Below are positions 13,010-21,464 of a stretch of 64,000 nt of DNA, one piece after another. Position 1 is the stretch's first letter. Each line of letters begins with the position of its first letter. The stretch comes from an uncultured Prevotellaceae bacterium (lineage in GTDB: Bacteria; Bacteroidota; Bacteroidia; Bacteroidales; Bacteroidaceae). Both the position numbers and the translations under genes were made by a program. A model generated the notes under the pieces. That model was not told the DNA's origin, searched no databases, and saw nothing but the letters and a program-made list of their open reading frames with translations. The stretch covers positions 20,519-84,518 of the forward strand of contig ONMA01000006.1 in the NCBI GenBank assembly GCA_900318815.1, in the 5' to 3' direction.

Positions 13010-13885
13010 ATGAGTAAGAAGTCGATACGTTTTTTCAACGACCGCGAAGTGCGAGCCGTATGGGACGAGGAAAACAGCAAGTGGTGGTTCTCGGCCACCG
13101 ACATTGTACGGGCTATCAACGATGAAGAAGACTATGTGAAAGCAGGTAACTATTGGCGTTGGCTAAAAAAGAAACTCAATGCTGATGGTGTTCAACTCGT
13201 GAGTGTCACTCACGACTTCAAATTCCAAGCACCCGACGGGAAGCAGCGTGCAGCCGATGCTTTGGACAGCGATTGCGTGAGGACATTAGCCGAGAACTAT
13301 CCCAACAACCGTGCCAATACTTTCCTCAACTGGTTCGTCTATAGCGACAACAGCATCGACGGGCAGAGCAAGAAAAAGGCATATACACTCATTGAGAGCG
13401 GATTGCTCGAAACGATGAGGCCGGGAAGCGTGAAATGTCTGCAACAGATTCATGCCTATCTGTTTGGTGGATTATATGACTTCGCTGGTAAGATACGCAT
13501 GAAAACAATTTGGAAGGATGGCACGCTTTTCTGTCGTGCAGAATATCTGATGCAGAATCTGAGGTTGATTGAGCAGATGCCGCAAACGAATTTCGATGAG
13601 ATTGTAGATAAATATGTAGAAATGAATATGGCACACCCCTTTATGGAGGGCAACGGTCGCAGCACCCGTATCTGGCTTGACCTCATCTTTAAGAAGGAAC
13701 TACGGATGTGTGTCGACTGGAGTAAGATAAACAAGAAAGACTATTTGGAAGCCATGCGCAGGAGTACAACCGATGCCAAGCCGATAAGACATCTGCTACG
13801 TCAGGCGATGACCGACCGCATTGACGACCGCGAGATATTCATGAAAGGTATAGACTATTCTTATTATTATGAGCAGGAGGATTGA
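13010..13885 (+). CDS. Bro-N domain fused to a Fic domain (class III-like)
   Basis: A 291-residue fusion. Residues about 5-110 (FFNDREVRAVWDEENSKWWF, ATDIVRAIN) are a Bro-N/antirepressor-type DNA-binding domain as found in phage and baculovirus proteins. Residues about 120-291 are a compact Fic domain with catalytic loop HPFMEGNGRSTRIW starting at H209. At the extreme C-terminus, S284-YYY-E288-Q289 fits the inhibitory motif [S/T]xxxE[G/N] of class III Fic proteins except that the last residue is Gln. The start codon follows the hsdS scar by one base. The protein may AMPylate a target while bound to DNA; no target is known. A frameshifted origin is not indicated. Confidence 0.88.
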   Translation: MSKKSIRFFNDREVRAVWDEENSKWWFSATDIVRAINDEEDYVKAGNYWRWLKKKLNADGVQLVSVTHDFKFQAPDGKQRAADALDSDCVRTLAENYPNNRANTFLNWFVYSDNSIDGQSKKKAYTLIESGLLETMRPGSVKCLQQIHAYLFGGLYDFAGKIRMKTIWKDGTLFCRAEYLMQNLRLIEQMPQTNFDEIVDKYVEMNMAHPFMEGNGRSTRIWLDLIFKKELRMCVDWSKINKKDYLEAMRRSTTDAKPIRHLLRQAMTDRIDDREIFMKGIDYSYYYEQED

Positions 13886-14233
13886 GGTATGAAAGATGTT
13901 GCATACAGACAATCAAGAACTAAATCGTGCATGATTATGCAGTTGCCTTTTCGTTTTTTGTGACAAATGATTTTTGCGAAATAGAGTGGGGGAAGTGAAG
14001 AGTTAAGAGTGAAGAGTGAAGAATTTGCTGCCTGATGCGGTAGCCGCTCGGCCTTTGGACGCTTGCACGGCAAGAAATTCTTCACTCTTCACACTTCATT
14101 CTTCACTCCTTACACCTTGATGTATGCGAGTTGACACCTCCATGCGTATGACTTTACATTTTGATTTACGGCAAATCACACTGTGATGAATGTGGCATGA
14201 CGGTGTGATGAATGCTCCGTCAGGGTGTGATGA
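13886..14233. other. Intergenic region with repeat family A and the start of a tandem array
   Basis: No gene is supported between the Bro-N-Fic gene and the BlaI gene (14808). The left part holds a family A repeat (13991-14109) and the 22-bp array (14182-14269). The right part (14270-14700) is moderately AT-rich and contains one short open frame that I do not consider a gene. Confidence 0.6.
13991..14109. repeat. Family A dispersed palindromic repeat, copy A1
   Basis: Iterations of GTGAAGAGTGAAGAATTTGC on the left face their inverse GAAATTCTTCACTCTTCAC on the right, with a spacer containing GGTAGCCG. Other copies are at 22334-22392, 24934-25083 and, inside a gene, near 62981-63003. Confidence 0.85.
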
Positions 14234-14269
14234 ATGCTCCGTCAGGGTGTAACGAATGTTTCGCCGAGG
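14182..14269. repeat. Four tandem 22-bp repeats
   Basis: Units at 14182, 14204, 14226 and 14248, each 22 bp, all with TGTRAYGAATG at the start; units 2 and 3 are identical (ending CTCCGTCAGGG). There are no spacers between units, so this is not a CRISPR array. Confidence 0.85.
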
Positions 14270-14709
14270 TATAAGGGGGTATGCAATAGTGTTGTAAGCA
14301 GGTGCCTTCCAAAGATACAGAAAGACAACTATATGAATATCAGTTGTTTATATCAAAGCTCCAAAACTTGCATATTTCCATGCAAATCCCGTCTTGCTGA
14401 TTTCTATTCGATTCTCGCGCTTTTTCGGCGGATAAGTATGCGGTATTTTCATGCAAACAGCATCCGCAGCTGAGTTCATTTTTTTAATGCACAAACATCA
14501 ATAGCGACAAGAATACAGTCTCAAATTGGGGCAAGCTCAAATTGCAATCAGGCTACACCTTAGTAAGCTACAAGAAAACTTGCTCATGTTCAAATACTGC
14601 TTGATTGCTAAAGACAGAGGTGAAATTTCGCTCCCTTTTCAGTCGAATTGATGTCTTTCATGATAGGAATAAGGTGTTAATAATCAATGATACTATGCTT
14701 AATATACAA

Positions 14710-14752
14710 AAAACTAAGGTCTTTAGTTTTATTTAACTAAGAAAATTAGTTA
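14710..14752 (+). promoter_or_regulatory. Paired operators upstream of the BlaI-type repressor
   Basis: Two inverted repeats share the arms AACTAA / TTAGTT with a 5-bp spacer: AACTAA-GGTCT-TTAGTT (14712-14728, extendable to 8-bp arms) and AACTAA-GAAAA-TTAGTT (14735-14751). Their centres are 23 bp apart, about two helical turns. A -7-like TTACTTTG follows at 14772. They are the obvious binding sites for the winged-helix repressor encoded next, implying autorepression. Confidence 0.8.
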
Positions 14753-14807
14753 TATAACGAAAAGTTTTAGTTACTTTGCAGTCGGAAACAAATTAAACGT
14801 CACAGAT

Positions 14808-15170
14808 ATGAAGTCATTGACACAAAAAGAAGAGGAAATTATGGAGCATTACTGGCAGTATGGTCCGATGCAAGTCCGTGAGTTGCAGGCCCACTATGAG
14901 GAGCCGCAGCCACATGTCAACACGCTTGCCACACTGGTAAAGATTTTGGAAGAGAAAGGCTTCTTAGGACACAAAGCCTTGACGGCTCGTTGCTTTCAGT
15001 ACTTCGCCCGCATCACGAAGGACGAGTACAAGGGTGGCTCGCTGAAGAATGTCATCGACAAGTTTTTCAACCGCTCTTACCTGAGTGCCGTTTCGACTCT
15101 TGTACACGAGGAGAAAATTAGTGTCGAGGAGCTGAAGCAGCTGATACGCGAAGTGGAGCAAAGTGCATAG
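14808..15170 (+). CDS. BlaI/MecI-family transcriptional repressor
   Basis: A 120-residue winged-helix protein: N-terminal MKSLTQKEEEIMEHYWQYG and the recognition segment HVNTLATLVKILEEKGFL match the BlaI/MecI (penicillinase repressor) family, followed by a C-terminal helical dimerisation arm (about 85-120). The next gene, 9 bp away, is a BlaR1-like membrane metalloprotease, the usual partner that cleaves such repressors on receiving a signal. Two identical-arm palindromes lie upstream. The regulated genes may be just this pair; no beta-lactamase is nearby. Confidence 0.92.
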   Translation: MKSLTQKEEEIMEHYWQYGPMQVRELQAHYEEPQPHVNTLATLVKILEEKGFLGHKALTARCFQYFARITKDEYKGGSLKNVIDKFFNRSYLSAVSTLVHEEKISVEELKQLIREVEQSA

Positions 15171-15179
15171 TTCTGCGTT

Positions 15180-16805
15180 ATGATTCTGGTATATCAAATC
15201 AAGGTGGGGCTATGCCTGATAGCCTTCTATCTGTTGTTCAAGCTGCTGCTCTGCCACGACACGCTGCATCGCTTCAACCGCCTGCTGTTGCTGAGTTTAG
15301 TGGTTCTCTCCTTACTGTTACCCTGCTTGCGGATGGGCGTGGAAGAGCCTACGGCAGTCAGCGAGGGGCTGGTTGCCATTGAGTACTTGCTTGCCGTACC
15401 TATGCTGGATGCCGAGTCGAAAGAAGTGACATCATTGTCGCCTGCCTTCTGCGCATACCTTGTTTATTATATAGGTATAGCGACTGTGCTCCTGTGGAAC
15501 CTGCTGTCCTTCTGGCGACTGCACAGGTTGCTAAACAGAGCCGTGAAGATAGTGAAAGAAGCCGACGCGACCATCTATGTGATGGCCGGCGAGCTGGCAC
15601 CTTTCAGCTATTGGCGCCGCATCGTCATTAGCGAGAAAGACTATCTTGAGCATCCCGAGGAGATACTCATCCACGAGAAGGCCCATATCCACCTGTTGCA
15701 CTGGGCCGACGTCGTACTGATGAACGTGCTCACCATCGTGCAGTGGTGGAACCCTGCCGCCTGGCTACTGCGCCGCGAACTACAGCAGATACACGAATAT
15801 GAGGCCGACGAGGCCGTACTGAAAAGAGGAGTCGACGCCCAGCAGTACCAGTTGCTGCTGATAAGAAAGTCCGTCGGGGACCAGCTATTCTCGATGGCAA
15901 ACAACTTAAATCATCAATCACTAAAAAAAAGAATCCACATGATGACAACAAGAAAAACCGCAGGATGGCAACGGCTGAAGTTGCTGACCATCCTACCCGT
16001 AGCGGCACTGGCCGTAGTGACCTTTGCCCATCCGAACGTAGAGGAAGTGGCGGCACAAATTGAGGCGGCCGATCCGTTGCCGCACGTTACTGCGCCGTCT
16101 GTTCCCGTGGCCGACACATTAGCCTGGGTCTGCGTTACCCATGCCCGTTCCCAGATAGTGGAACGTAAAGTAAACGAATCCAAACCTGCTGCGAAGGTCG
16201 TGGCCGAGGCAGATACCATTGTCAAGGAAGATGCTAAGGGAGTTTTCGATGTCGTTGAGCAGATGCCCCAGTTTCCAGGTGGTGCCTCGGAACTGATGCG
16301 CTACCTGTCCATGAACATCAAATATCCCGAAGAAGCACATCAGGCAGGTGTGATGGGCCGCGTCATTGTAACCTTTGTCGTCGAGAAGGACGGTTCAATC
16401 AGCGAGCCTACCGTGATACGCTCCATCCACAGCAGTCTTGATGCCGAGGCCCTCCGCGTTGTCTCAGCCATGCCGAAGTGGGAGCCTGGCATGCAGAATG
16501 GAGAGCCTGTGCGCGTGAAGTACACCGTACCTATCACCTTTAGCCTGAAGGGTAGCGACAACTCGGCAGAAGACTACAAGACCGCCTACGATGTAGTCAA
16601 GAATACTGCCCCTGACTTCAGCATGCAGAACGTAAAGATACTTGTTGACGGCAAGCCCGTGAAAAACCTCACTATAGTCAGCACCGATAATGTGACGGGC
16701 ATACAAATCCTGAAGGATGCCGAGTCGTTGGCCAAATACGACGCCAAGGACAAGTATGCCGTAGTGCTGGTTACGAGCAAACACGTTGACACTCAGCAAG
16801 AATAA
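15180..16805 (+). CDS. BlaR1/MecR1-type M56 membrane metallopeptidase with TonB C-terminal domain
   Basis: 541 residues. Membrane helices at about 5-25, 34-50 and 95-115 frame the M56 peptidase part. The zinc motif HEKAH is at 165-169, with the third-ligand region EYEADEAVLKRG further on, and another helix near 268-285. Residues about 365-465 (FPGGASELMRYLSMNIKYPE through VKYTVPITF) are a TonB C-terminal domain instead of the penicillin-binding sensor of BlaR1, so the signal is unlikely to be a beta-lactam. It probably senses the envelope state and inactivates the BlaI-like repressor. M56-TonB fusions are frequent in Bacteroidetes. A terminator follows. Confidence 0.9.
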   Translation: MILVYQIKVGLCLIAFYLLFKLLLCHDTLHRFNRLLLLSLVVLSLLLPCLRMGVEEPTAVSEGLVAIEYLLAVPMLDAESKEVTSLSPAFCAYLVYYIGIATVLLWNLLSFWRLHRLLNRAVKIVKEADATIYVMAGELAPFSYWRRIVISEKDYLEHPEEILIHEKAHIHLLHWADVVLMNVLTIVQWWNPAAWLLRRELQQIHEYEADEAVLKRGVDAQQYQLLLIRKSVGDQLFSMANNLNHQSLKKRIHMMTTRKTAGWQRLKLLTILPVAALAVVTFAHPNVEEVAAQIEAADPLPHVTAPSVPVADTLAWVCVTHARSQIVERKVNESKPAAKVVAEADTIVKEDAKGVFDVVEQMPQFPGGASELMRYLSMNIKYPEEAHQAGVMGRVIVTFVVEKDGSISEPTVIRSIHSSLDAEALRVVSAMPKWEPGMQNGEPVRVKYTVPITFSLKGSDNSAEDYKTAYDVVKNTAPDFSMQNVKILVDGKPVKNLTIVSTDNVTGIQILKDAESLAKYDAKDKYAVVLVTSKHVDTQQE

Positions 16806-16842
16806 TCTCTCTCTCTCGTTTTTCGTGTACACCCAACGAGAC

Positions 16843-16887
16843 GCTGCACCGAGGATATGTGAATACCGCATCGGTGCAGCATTTTTA
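16843..16887 (+). terminator. Intrinsic terminator after the BlaI/BlaR1 pair
   Basis: The stem GCTGCACCGA / TCGGTGCAGC (10 bp) encloses an 18-base loop and is followed by ATTTTTATG. It begins about 38 bp after the stop codon. Confidence 0.85.
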
Positions 16888-16922
16888 TGCGACAATTATC
16901 GGAAAATTACGTACTGTGCGGA

Positions 16923-17126
16923 AGACGCTGAAAGCGTCACCTCTCAGTAGCCGTAGCGTCCGAAGGACCTACGGATAACGGAAAGAGAGAGAAAAGCACG
17001 CTGAAAGCGTGCCCCAATAGTGCAATGGGCGACTCTTTCAGAGTCGATGTTACCCATACGTCTGCCATCCAGGGGTACACGCTACGCTCGTACCCCCGGC
17101 TACTGAGCGGAGACGCTTTCAGCGTC
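16923..17126. repeat. Family B hairpin-rich element, copy B1 (diverged)
   Basis: It starts and ends with the hairpin core GACGCTGAAAGCGTC / GACGCTTTCAGCGTC and contains the internal hairpins GTCCGAAGGAC and CACGCTGAAAGCGTG. The right half differs from the other copies, with a TACCCC-rich segment. Confidence 0.85.
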
Positions 17127-17142
17127 ATACTCCTGAATTCAA

Positions 17143-17178
17143 CCGCAACAGGTCGGAAAATTATGCGACCTGTTGCGG
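17143..17178. repeat. Perfect 13-bp-stem hairpin between family B copies
   Basis: CCGCAACAGGTCG and its inverse complement CGACCTGTTGCGG are separated by 10 bases. CCGCAAC also occurs at the outer ends of family B copies, so it may be part of the element's boundary. Confidence 0.75.
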
Positions 17179-17295
17179 ATGAAATTGCCTTTTGACCGCT
17201 GAACGGTCACCGCTCAATGGGCAGAGTGTGCGTAGTACCCTGGATGAATGATGCAAGCGACATCGACCCTAAAATTTTTCGTGCTGTTGCGATAG

Positions 17296-17499
17296 AAAGA
17301 CGCTGAAAGCGTCACCTCTCTATAGCCGTAGGTCGCTACGACCTGCGGATAGAACGTGAGAAGGTACATCGACCCTGAAGGGGTCGCCCATTGCACTGTT
17401 GGGGCACTCTTTCAGAGTGCTTTTCCTTCCTTTTCCGTTATCCGTAGGTCCTTCGGACACTACGGCTACTGAGAGGAGACGCTTTCAGCGTCTTTCAAC
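17296..17499. repeat. Family B hairpin-rich element, copy B2
   Basis: It runs between inverted AAAGACGCTGAAAGCGTC ends with the internal order partly inverted relative to B3 and B4: the CCGTAGGTCCTTCGGACACTACGG hairpin region is on the right. Confidence 0.85.
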
Positions 17500-17575
17500 C
17501 GCAACGAACAGTTTTACTATCTGGGCTTTTCAGAAAATTGGTTGTATGTTTAGCTGACACTAATAAATACAGATG

Positions 17576-17656
17576 AATTCTCGAGAGAATTGAGCAGAAA
17601 GAATGCTGTTTGAGAAAGGTAAAGATGTTCTTTACGCCTCAATTCTCTCGAGAATT
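17576..17656. repeat. Perfect 19-bp inverted repeat with 43-base spacer
   Basis: AATTCTCGAGAGAATTGAG (17576-17594) and its inverse complement (17638-17656). Each arm also contains the near-palindrome ATTCTCGAGAGAAT. Confidence 0.8.
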
Positions 17657-17739
17657 TAGGTGCAAACAGGCATGTCATAGACTGGAAGCACCGTGGATGT
17701 CGCAAGAGAAGACAAAGGTGCTGACGAAAACGCGATTCC

Positions 17740-17820
17740 TGTCACCCTTCTGTCACCCTTGTCACCCTCGAAAAAGGGTGCAAACGCCCTGTTTATCGGC
17801 ATTCTGTCACCCTGTCACCC
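17740..17820. repeat. Five iterations of TGTCACCC
   Basis: Direct copies begin at 17740, 17751, 17760, 17805 and 17813, with a facing GGGTG in the middle. No gene is evident in the stretch. Confidence 0.7.
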
Positions 17821-18074
17821 TTTTTTGAAAAAATCCTAGTATATAATGATTAAAAAACAACTAATCACTCGCTTGCCCATACATGAAATCGTAAATAGAG
17901 GTGTTTGTACTGGCATTATCTATGCTTTCTGGAATACAATGTCGGTTATTAATTCAGGGTGAACTCGTAGCATTTATACTAGCTTAGCATAGCATTTTAT
18001 GCCAAAATGCTACAAAATGCTCAAAAATCATGTAAAAACAGGCGATAATACAACGTTATTTCTTAAAATAGTCG

Positions 18075-18082
18075 TACCTTTG
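18075..18082 (+). promoter_or_regulatory. -7 promoter box of the adhesin-like gene
   Basis: TACCTTTG matches TAnnTTTG, 66 bp before the start codon. A T-rich -33 region (GTTATTTC) lies about 20 bp upstream. Confidence 0.65.
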
Positions 18083-18147
18083 CAAAGCAGAGAAATAACC
18101 GTTAGTTACATAGAAGTGCCAAGCAATCAAAATAATAATAACCACTT

Positions 18148-21100
18148 ATGAGAAAACTTATTATTCTTTTCACAGTGCTGGCAGCTGTCTTGATGGCAGT
18201 GCCAACACATGCACAGGTGCTGAAAGCACTTGCACCCGCGAAAAAGGCCAATCCCATCCGGAGTTGTGCCCCAAAACAGCTCACGCCGCGTATGCTCACC
18301 GCCGCACAGGGTGAGTACAAGGATGAACACGGGCTCATCTTCATCCCCGCCGATGGTGTACACAAGGTGTACCGCAGGGCTGGAACATGCTATTACTACG
18401 ATGATGGCGAAATGCTCGAAGAAGAGCAGTCCGACGCAGTGGAAACCGTAGAGTGTGCCGACGGGACGGTCTATATCAAAGACATCGTCTCGTGCTATGC
18501 CACTGGCGTATGGGTGAAAGGCACCAAGGCGGGCAATACCATCACGGTGCCCACACGACAACCGGTGAACTACATTGATGACCTGGAGACTACCATCAGC
18601 GTCAGATGGGGGAGGCTCAACGTCGATGGCAAGCCCATAGCAGCCGACAATATCGGAAATGCATTCACTTTCAAGATCGAGAATGACGTCATCACTCTGC
18701 AAGGCACAAGTACCGGACCCAATTCGCGTTTCATGGGCGTGTTCTGGGATGACGACGATGCCTCCACCGGCTACGGTGACGCCGAGAGTACATGGTCGCC
18801 TATCGCCGTCGTCAACCAGGTGGACGAGCTGCCTTATATCAACGACTTCGAGACAGAAGAGAGCAGATACTCCTTCTTCTTCATCGATGCCAATTTCGAC
18901 GGACAGACATGGACACACATCTATAATACGGACGACGAGCATTACCTGCGCTACAAATACAATTCTGTTCTCGCAGCCGACGACTGGGCCATCTCGCCCG
19001 CCATCCGTCTGGAAGCTGGGAAACTCTACAGCGTGGCATTCGACACAAGAAGCTCGGGCTCTGAGGAGAAGATTGAAATGAAGATGGGCAGTGCCGCCAA
19101 TGTGGAGGCTATGACCACACCGGTCATCGTGCCCACAGAGGCGTCGTGGGAAGAGAACAGGACACTGGGCAACCGGCGCGTTAGCGTCAGCCAGACAGGA
19201 TACTACTATTTCGGCATCCATGCCATCTCGCCAGAAGACTGCGAAAACCTGTACGCCGACAACTTCGTCGTGGAGGTGGTGGAAACCCAGGCTCCTGCCG
19301 CCATCACCGACCTGAAGGCCGAACCCGTGAGCGACAAGCAAGAAATCCTCGTATCCTTCACCGCACCCGGCAAGAACATCGGTGGTGCCGACCTCACCTC
19401 AAACCTCACCAAGATAGAACTGATGCGCGATGAAAGCATCATCCACATCTACGGGGATATAGCTCCGGGTACAGCACTGACCTATACAGACAACGACCCC
19501 GAACTGACCAATGGCAACCACAGCTACCAAGTCGTCGCTTACAACGACAAAGGTGAGGGCGAGGTAAGCGATGTGGTGACCGTACGTCTGAATGCCATCC
19601 TCGAAATACCGTTTGTGGCCGACCTGAAGCAGGAAGGCCAGTTCAGCGCCTTTACCGTCATTGATGCCAACGACGATGGCAGCACCTGGGGATGGGAGCC
19701 GGGCTACTGGACATCCTACCACTACCATGCCGATAATACCGGCGACGACTATCTCGTCTCGCCGAGACTCCACCTCATGGGCGGAAAGAACTACAACCTG
19801 GTGGTGAATGCGCTCACCTCCGGCTATACCGAGCGCTTCGAGGTGAAGATAGGAAAAGAACCCGACCCAGAGAAATTCAACACGCTGATGGAGCCCATAG
19901 AGGTGAGCGACTACAGCGACGAGGGCACCTTCTATGAGCAGGCATTCTCCGTGGAGGAAGAGGGCATCTACTACATCGCCGTACACGCCATCAGCGATCC
20001 CGACATGGACCACCTCACGCTCAACAGCATGACCGTGGAGTTCGGACCGGAGTCTACAGCCCCCGACGCACCGGCAATAGAGGCCATTGCCGATGCCAAG
20101 GGCAGCCTGAAGGCTGTCGTGAGGGCCACGGCGTCCACGCTTGCCGTCAACGGCACGCCGCTCACGACCAACCTCACCAGAATCGACTTCCTGCGCAACG
20201 GAGAGGTGGTAGGCACCGTGGAGAATGTGGCACCAGGGGCGGTGGCCGTCTATGAAGATGTGCCTGAGATGGCCGGAGAACACACCTACCAGGCAATTCC
20301 CTACAACGCCGACGGCATAGGTAAGAAGAGTGAGAAGCTGACCGTATTCGTCGGTGTCGACACGCCAGCAAGAGTGGAGAATTTCACGGTTGCGGACAAT
20401 GCCACCACCATCATGTTCAACTGGGACAAGGTGGGAGATGAGGGAGCCACAGGGCGCTATGTCAATCCCGACAATGTGGAATACCTCCTCTATGGCACCA
20501 AATGGGAGGAGTCTTGGCTTGGAACCTATCTCGCCTACGACGACGAGACGCTCATCGCCACACTACAGGATGCCGACTCCTATTCATTAGAGTACAACAC
20601 AGACGAGGGTGAACAGCGGTATGACTACTGGGTGATCGTGCCGAAGAGTGATGCCGGAGAGGGCGAGAACACCGTCACCGGCCTGATCGTGGGCGCTCCC
20701 TACCTGTTGCCCGTAGAAGAGTCGTTCACCGACAACAGCCTGCATTTCTTCTGGGATACCGACGGCGAGCCGATGGCTTTCGCCTTAGGAAGCGATGACG
20801 ATGAGAATGCCTTGGCCCTGATAACTGAGGAGGACGGTGAGAGATACTTCGGTTCCGGCAAGTTCTCGCTCGACGGAGTGGAAGACCCCGTGTTCACTTT
20901 CGATGTCATGGGTTCGGGCATCACCGCCATCACCGTCAGGGGAAGTGCCGACGGGAAGGATATGGTCGTCTTGCAGGAGAACATCCCTATCACTGACGCA
21001 TACACCAATGTGAGCGTGCCCCTGACCTCGCTCATGGGCGGCAGGTATGCAAGGGTGGAAATAGCTGCCCAATTTACCAATGCCTCTGTCATCGACTTCT

Positions 21101-21321
21101 TCACCGGAGAAATAACCGAGCTGGGCGACGTGCTTGCGCTCGACAACCTGCGTATCGGTGGCTCACTATCAGGCGATGGCATCAGCGAGATCGCATCCGA
21201 TGGTGCTGAGAAGGACACGGTGTACACCATCGACGGACGAATGGCCGGAGCGAAAAAACAGCCAATGAAAGGCCAAAAGGGTATCTATATTGTCAATGGC
21301 AAGAAAGTGGTTGTGAAGTGA
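18148..21321 (+). CDS. Large secreted adhesin-like protein with jelly-roll and FnIII-like domains and a T9SS tail
   Basis: A 1057-residue exported protein, notably acidic. Signal peptide about 1-22. Two repeated beta-sandwich segments (about 230-385 and 490-640), each with a YxxDFE or FxxDLK opening, a DANxDGxTW motif and a DDWAISPAI or DDYLVSPRL motif, are typical of 'choice-of-anchor J'/cleaved-adhesin domains. A third sandwich is near 860-1005. Between them are FnIII-like modules (about 388-485, 650-735, 740-860). The C-terminus ends GIYIVNGKKVVVK, a T9SS-type tail. It is probably anchored at the surface or released; a ligand or protease partner is not evident. It is transcribed alone from the promoter at 18075. 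Confidence 0.8.
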   Translation: MRKLIILFTVLAAVLMAVPTHAQVLKALAPAKKANPIRSCAPKQLTPRMLTAAQGEYKDEHGLIFIPADGVHKVYRRAGTCYYYDDGEMLEEEQSDAVETVECADGTVYIKDIVSCYATGVWVKGTKAGNTITVPTRQPVNYIDDLETTISVRWGRLNVDGKPIAADNIGNAFTFKIENDVITLQGTSTGPNSRFMGVFWDDDDASTGYGDAESTWSPIAVVNQVDELPYINDFETEESRYSFFFIDANFDGQTWTHIYNTDDEHYLRYKYNSVLAADDWAISPAIRLEAGKLYSVAFDTRSSGSEEKIEMKMGSAANVEAMTTPVIVPTEASWEENRTLGNRRVSVSQTGYYYFGIHAISPEDCENLYADNFVVEVVETQAPAAITDLKAEPVSDKQEILVSFTAPGKNIGGADLTSNLTKIELMRDESIIHIYGDIAPGTALTYTDNDPELTNGNHSYQVVAYNDKGEGEVSDVVTVRLNAILEIPFVADLKQEGQFSAFTVIDANDDGSTWGWEPGYWTSYHYHADNTGDDYLVSPRLHLMGGKNYNLVVNALTSGYTERFEVKIGKEPDPEKFNTLMEPIEVSDYSDEGTFYEQAFSVEEEGIYYIAVHAISDPDMDHLTLNSMTVEFGPESTAPDAPAIEAIADAKGSLKAVVRATASTLAVNGTPLTTNLTRIDFLRNGEVVGTVENVAPGAVAVYEDVPEMAGEHTYQAIPYNADGIGKKSEKLTVFVGVDTPARVENFTVADNATTIMFNWDKVGDEGATGRYVNPDNVEYLLYGTKWEESWLGTYLAYDDETLIATLQDADSYSLEYNTDEGEQRYDYWVIVPKSDAGEGENTVTGLIVGAPYLLPVEESFTDNSLHFFWDTDGEPMAFALGSDDDENALALITEEDGERYFGSGKFSLDGVEDPVFTFDVMGSGITAITVRGSADGKDMVVLQENIPITDAYTNVSVPLTSLMGGRYARVEIAAQFTNASVIDFFTGEITELGDVLALDNLRIGGSLSGDGISEIASDGAEKDTVYTIDGRMAGAKKQPMKGQKGIYIVNGKKVVVK

Positions 21322-21464
21322 GGACCGCATGGCTGGTACTGGGTGGCAGCTTACGGAGATGATGGATCATGCTGAATACAGGTGGTTTACAGCGTTAAGC
21401 TGGGCGGTATACAGCCGAAAAAACAAGACATACAAATGAATAATAACCAAAATACTATTGTACT

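Larger units (their letters stand above)
16888..18147. other. Repeat-rich intergenic region, 1.3 kb
   Basis: It holds two copies of the family B element (16923-17126 and 17296-17499), a 13-bp-stem hairpin between them (17143-17178), a 19-bp inverted repeat (17576-17656), five TGTCACCC iterations (17740-17820) and, at the right, an AT-rich promoter region for the following adhesin-like gene. No gene is supported. Confidence 0.7.

Noticed and set aside
14182-14269. CRISPR array
   Set aside because: The 22-bp units are directly adjacent with no spacers, and no cas gene is in the window.
14234-14473. 79-codon open frame after the 22-bp array
   Set aside because: It starts inside the tandem array, has no recognisable domain and no promoter or ribosome-binding site; kept only as an unsupported possibility.
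17610-17828. 72-codon open frame rich in Cys, His and Pro
   Set aside because: It lies on the inverted repeat and the TGTCACCC iterations; the peptide is a translation of these repeats.
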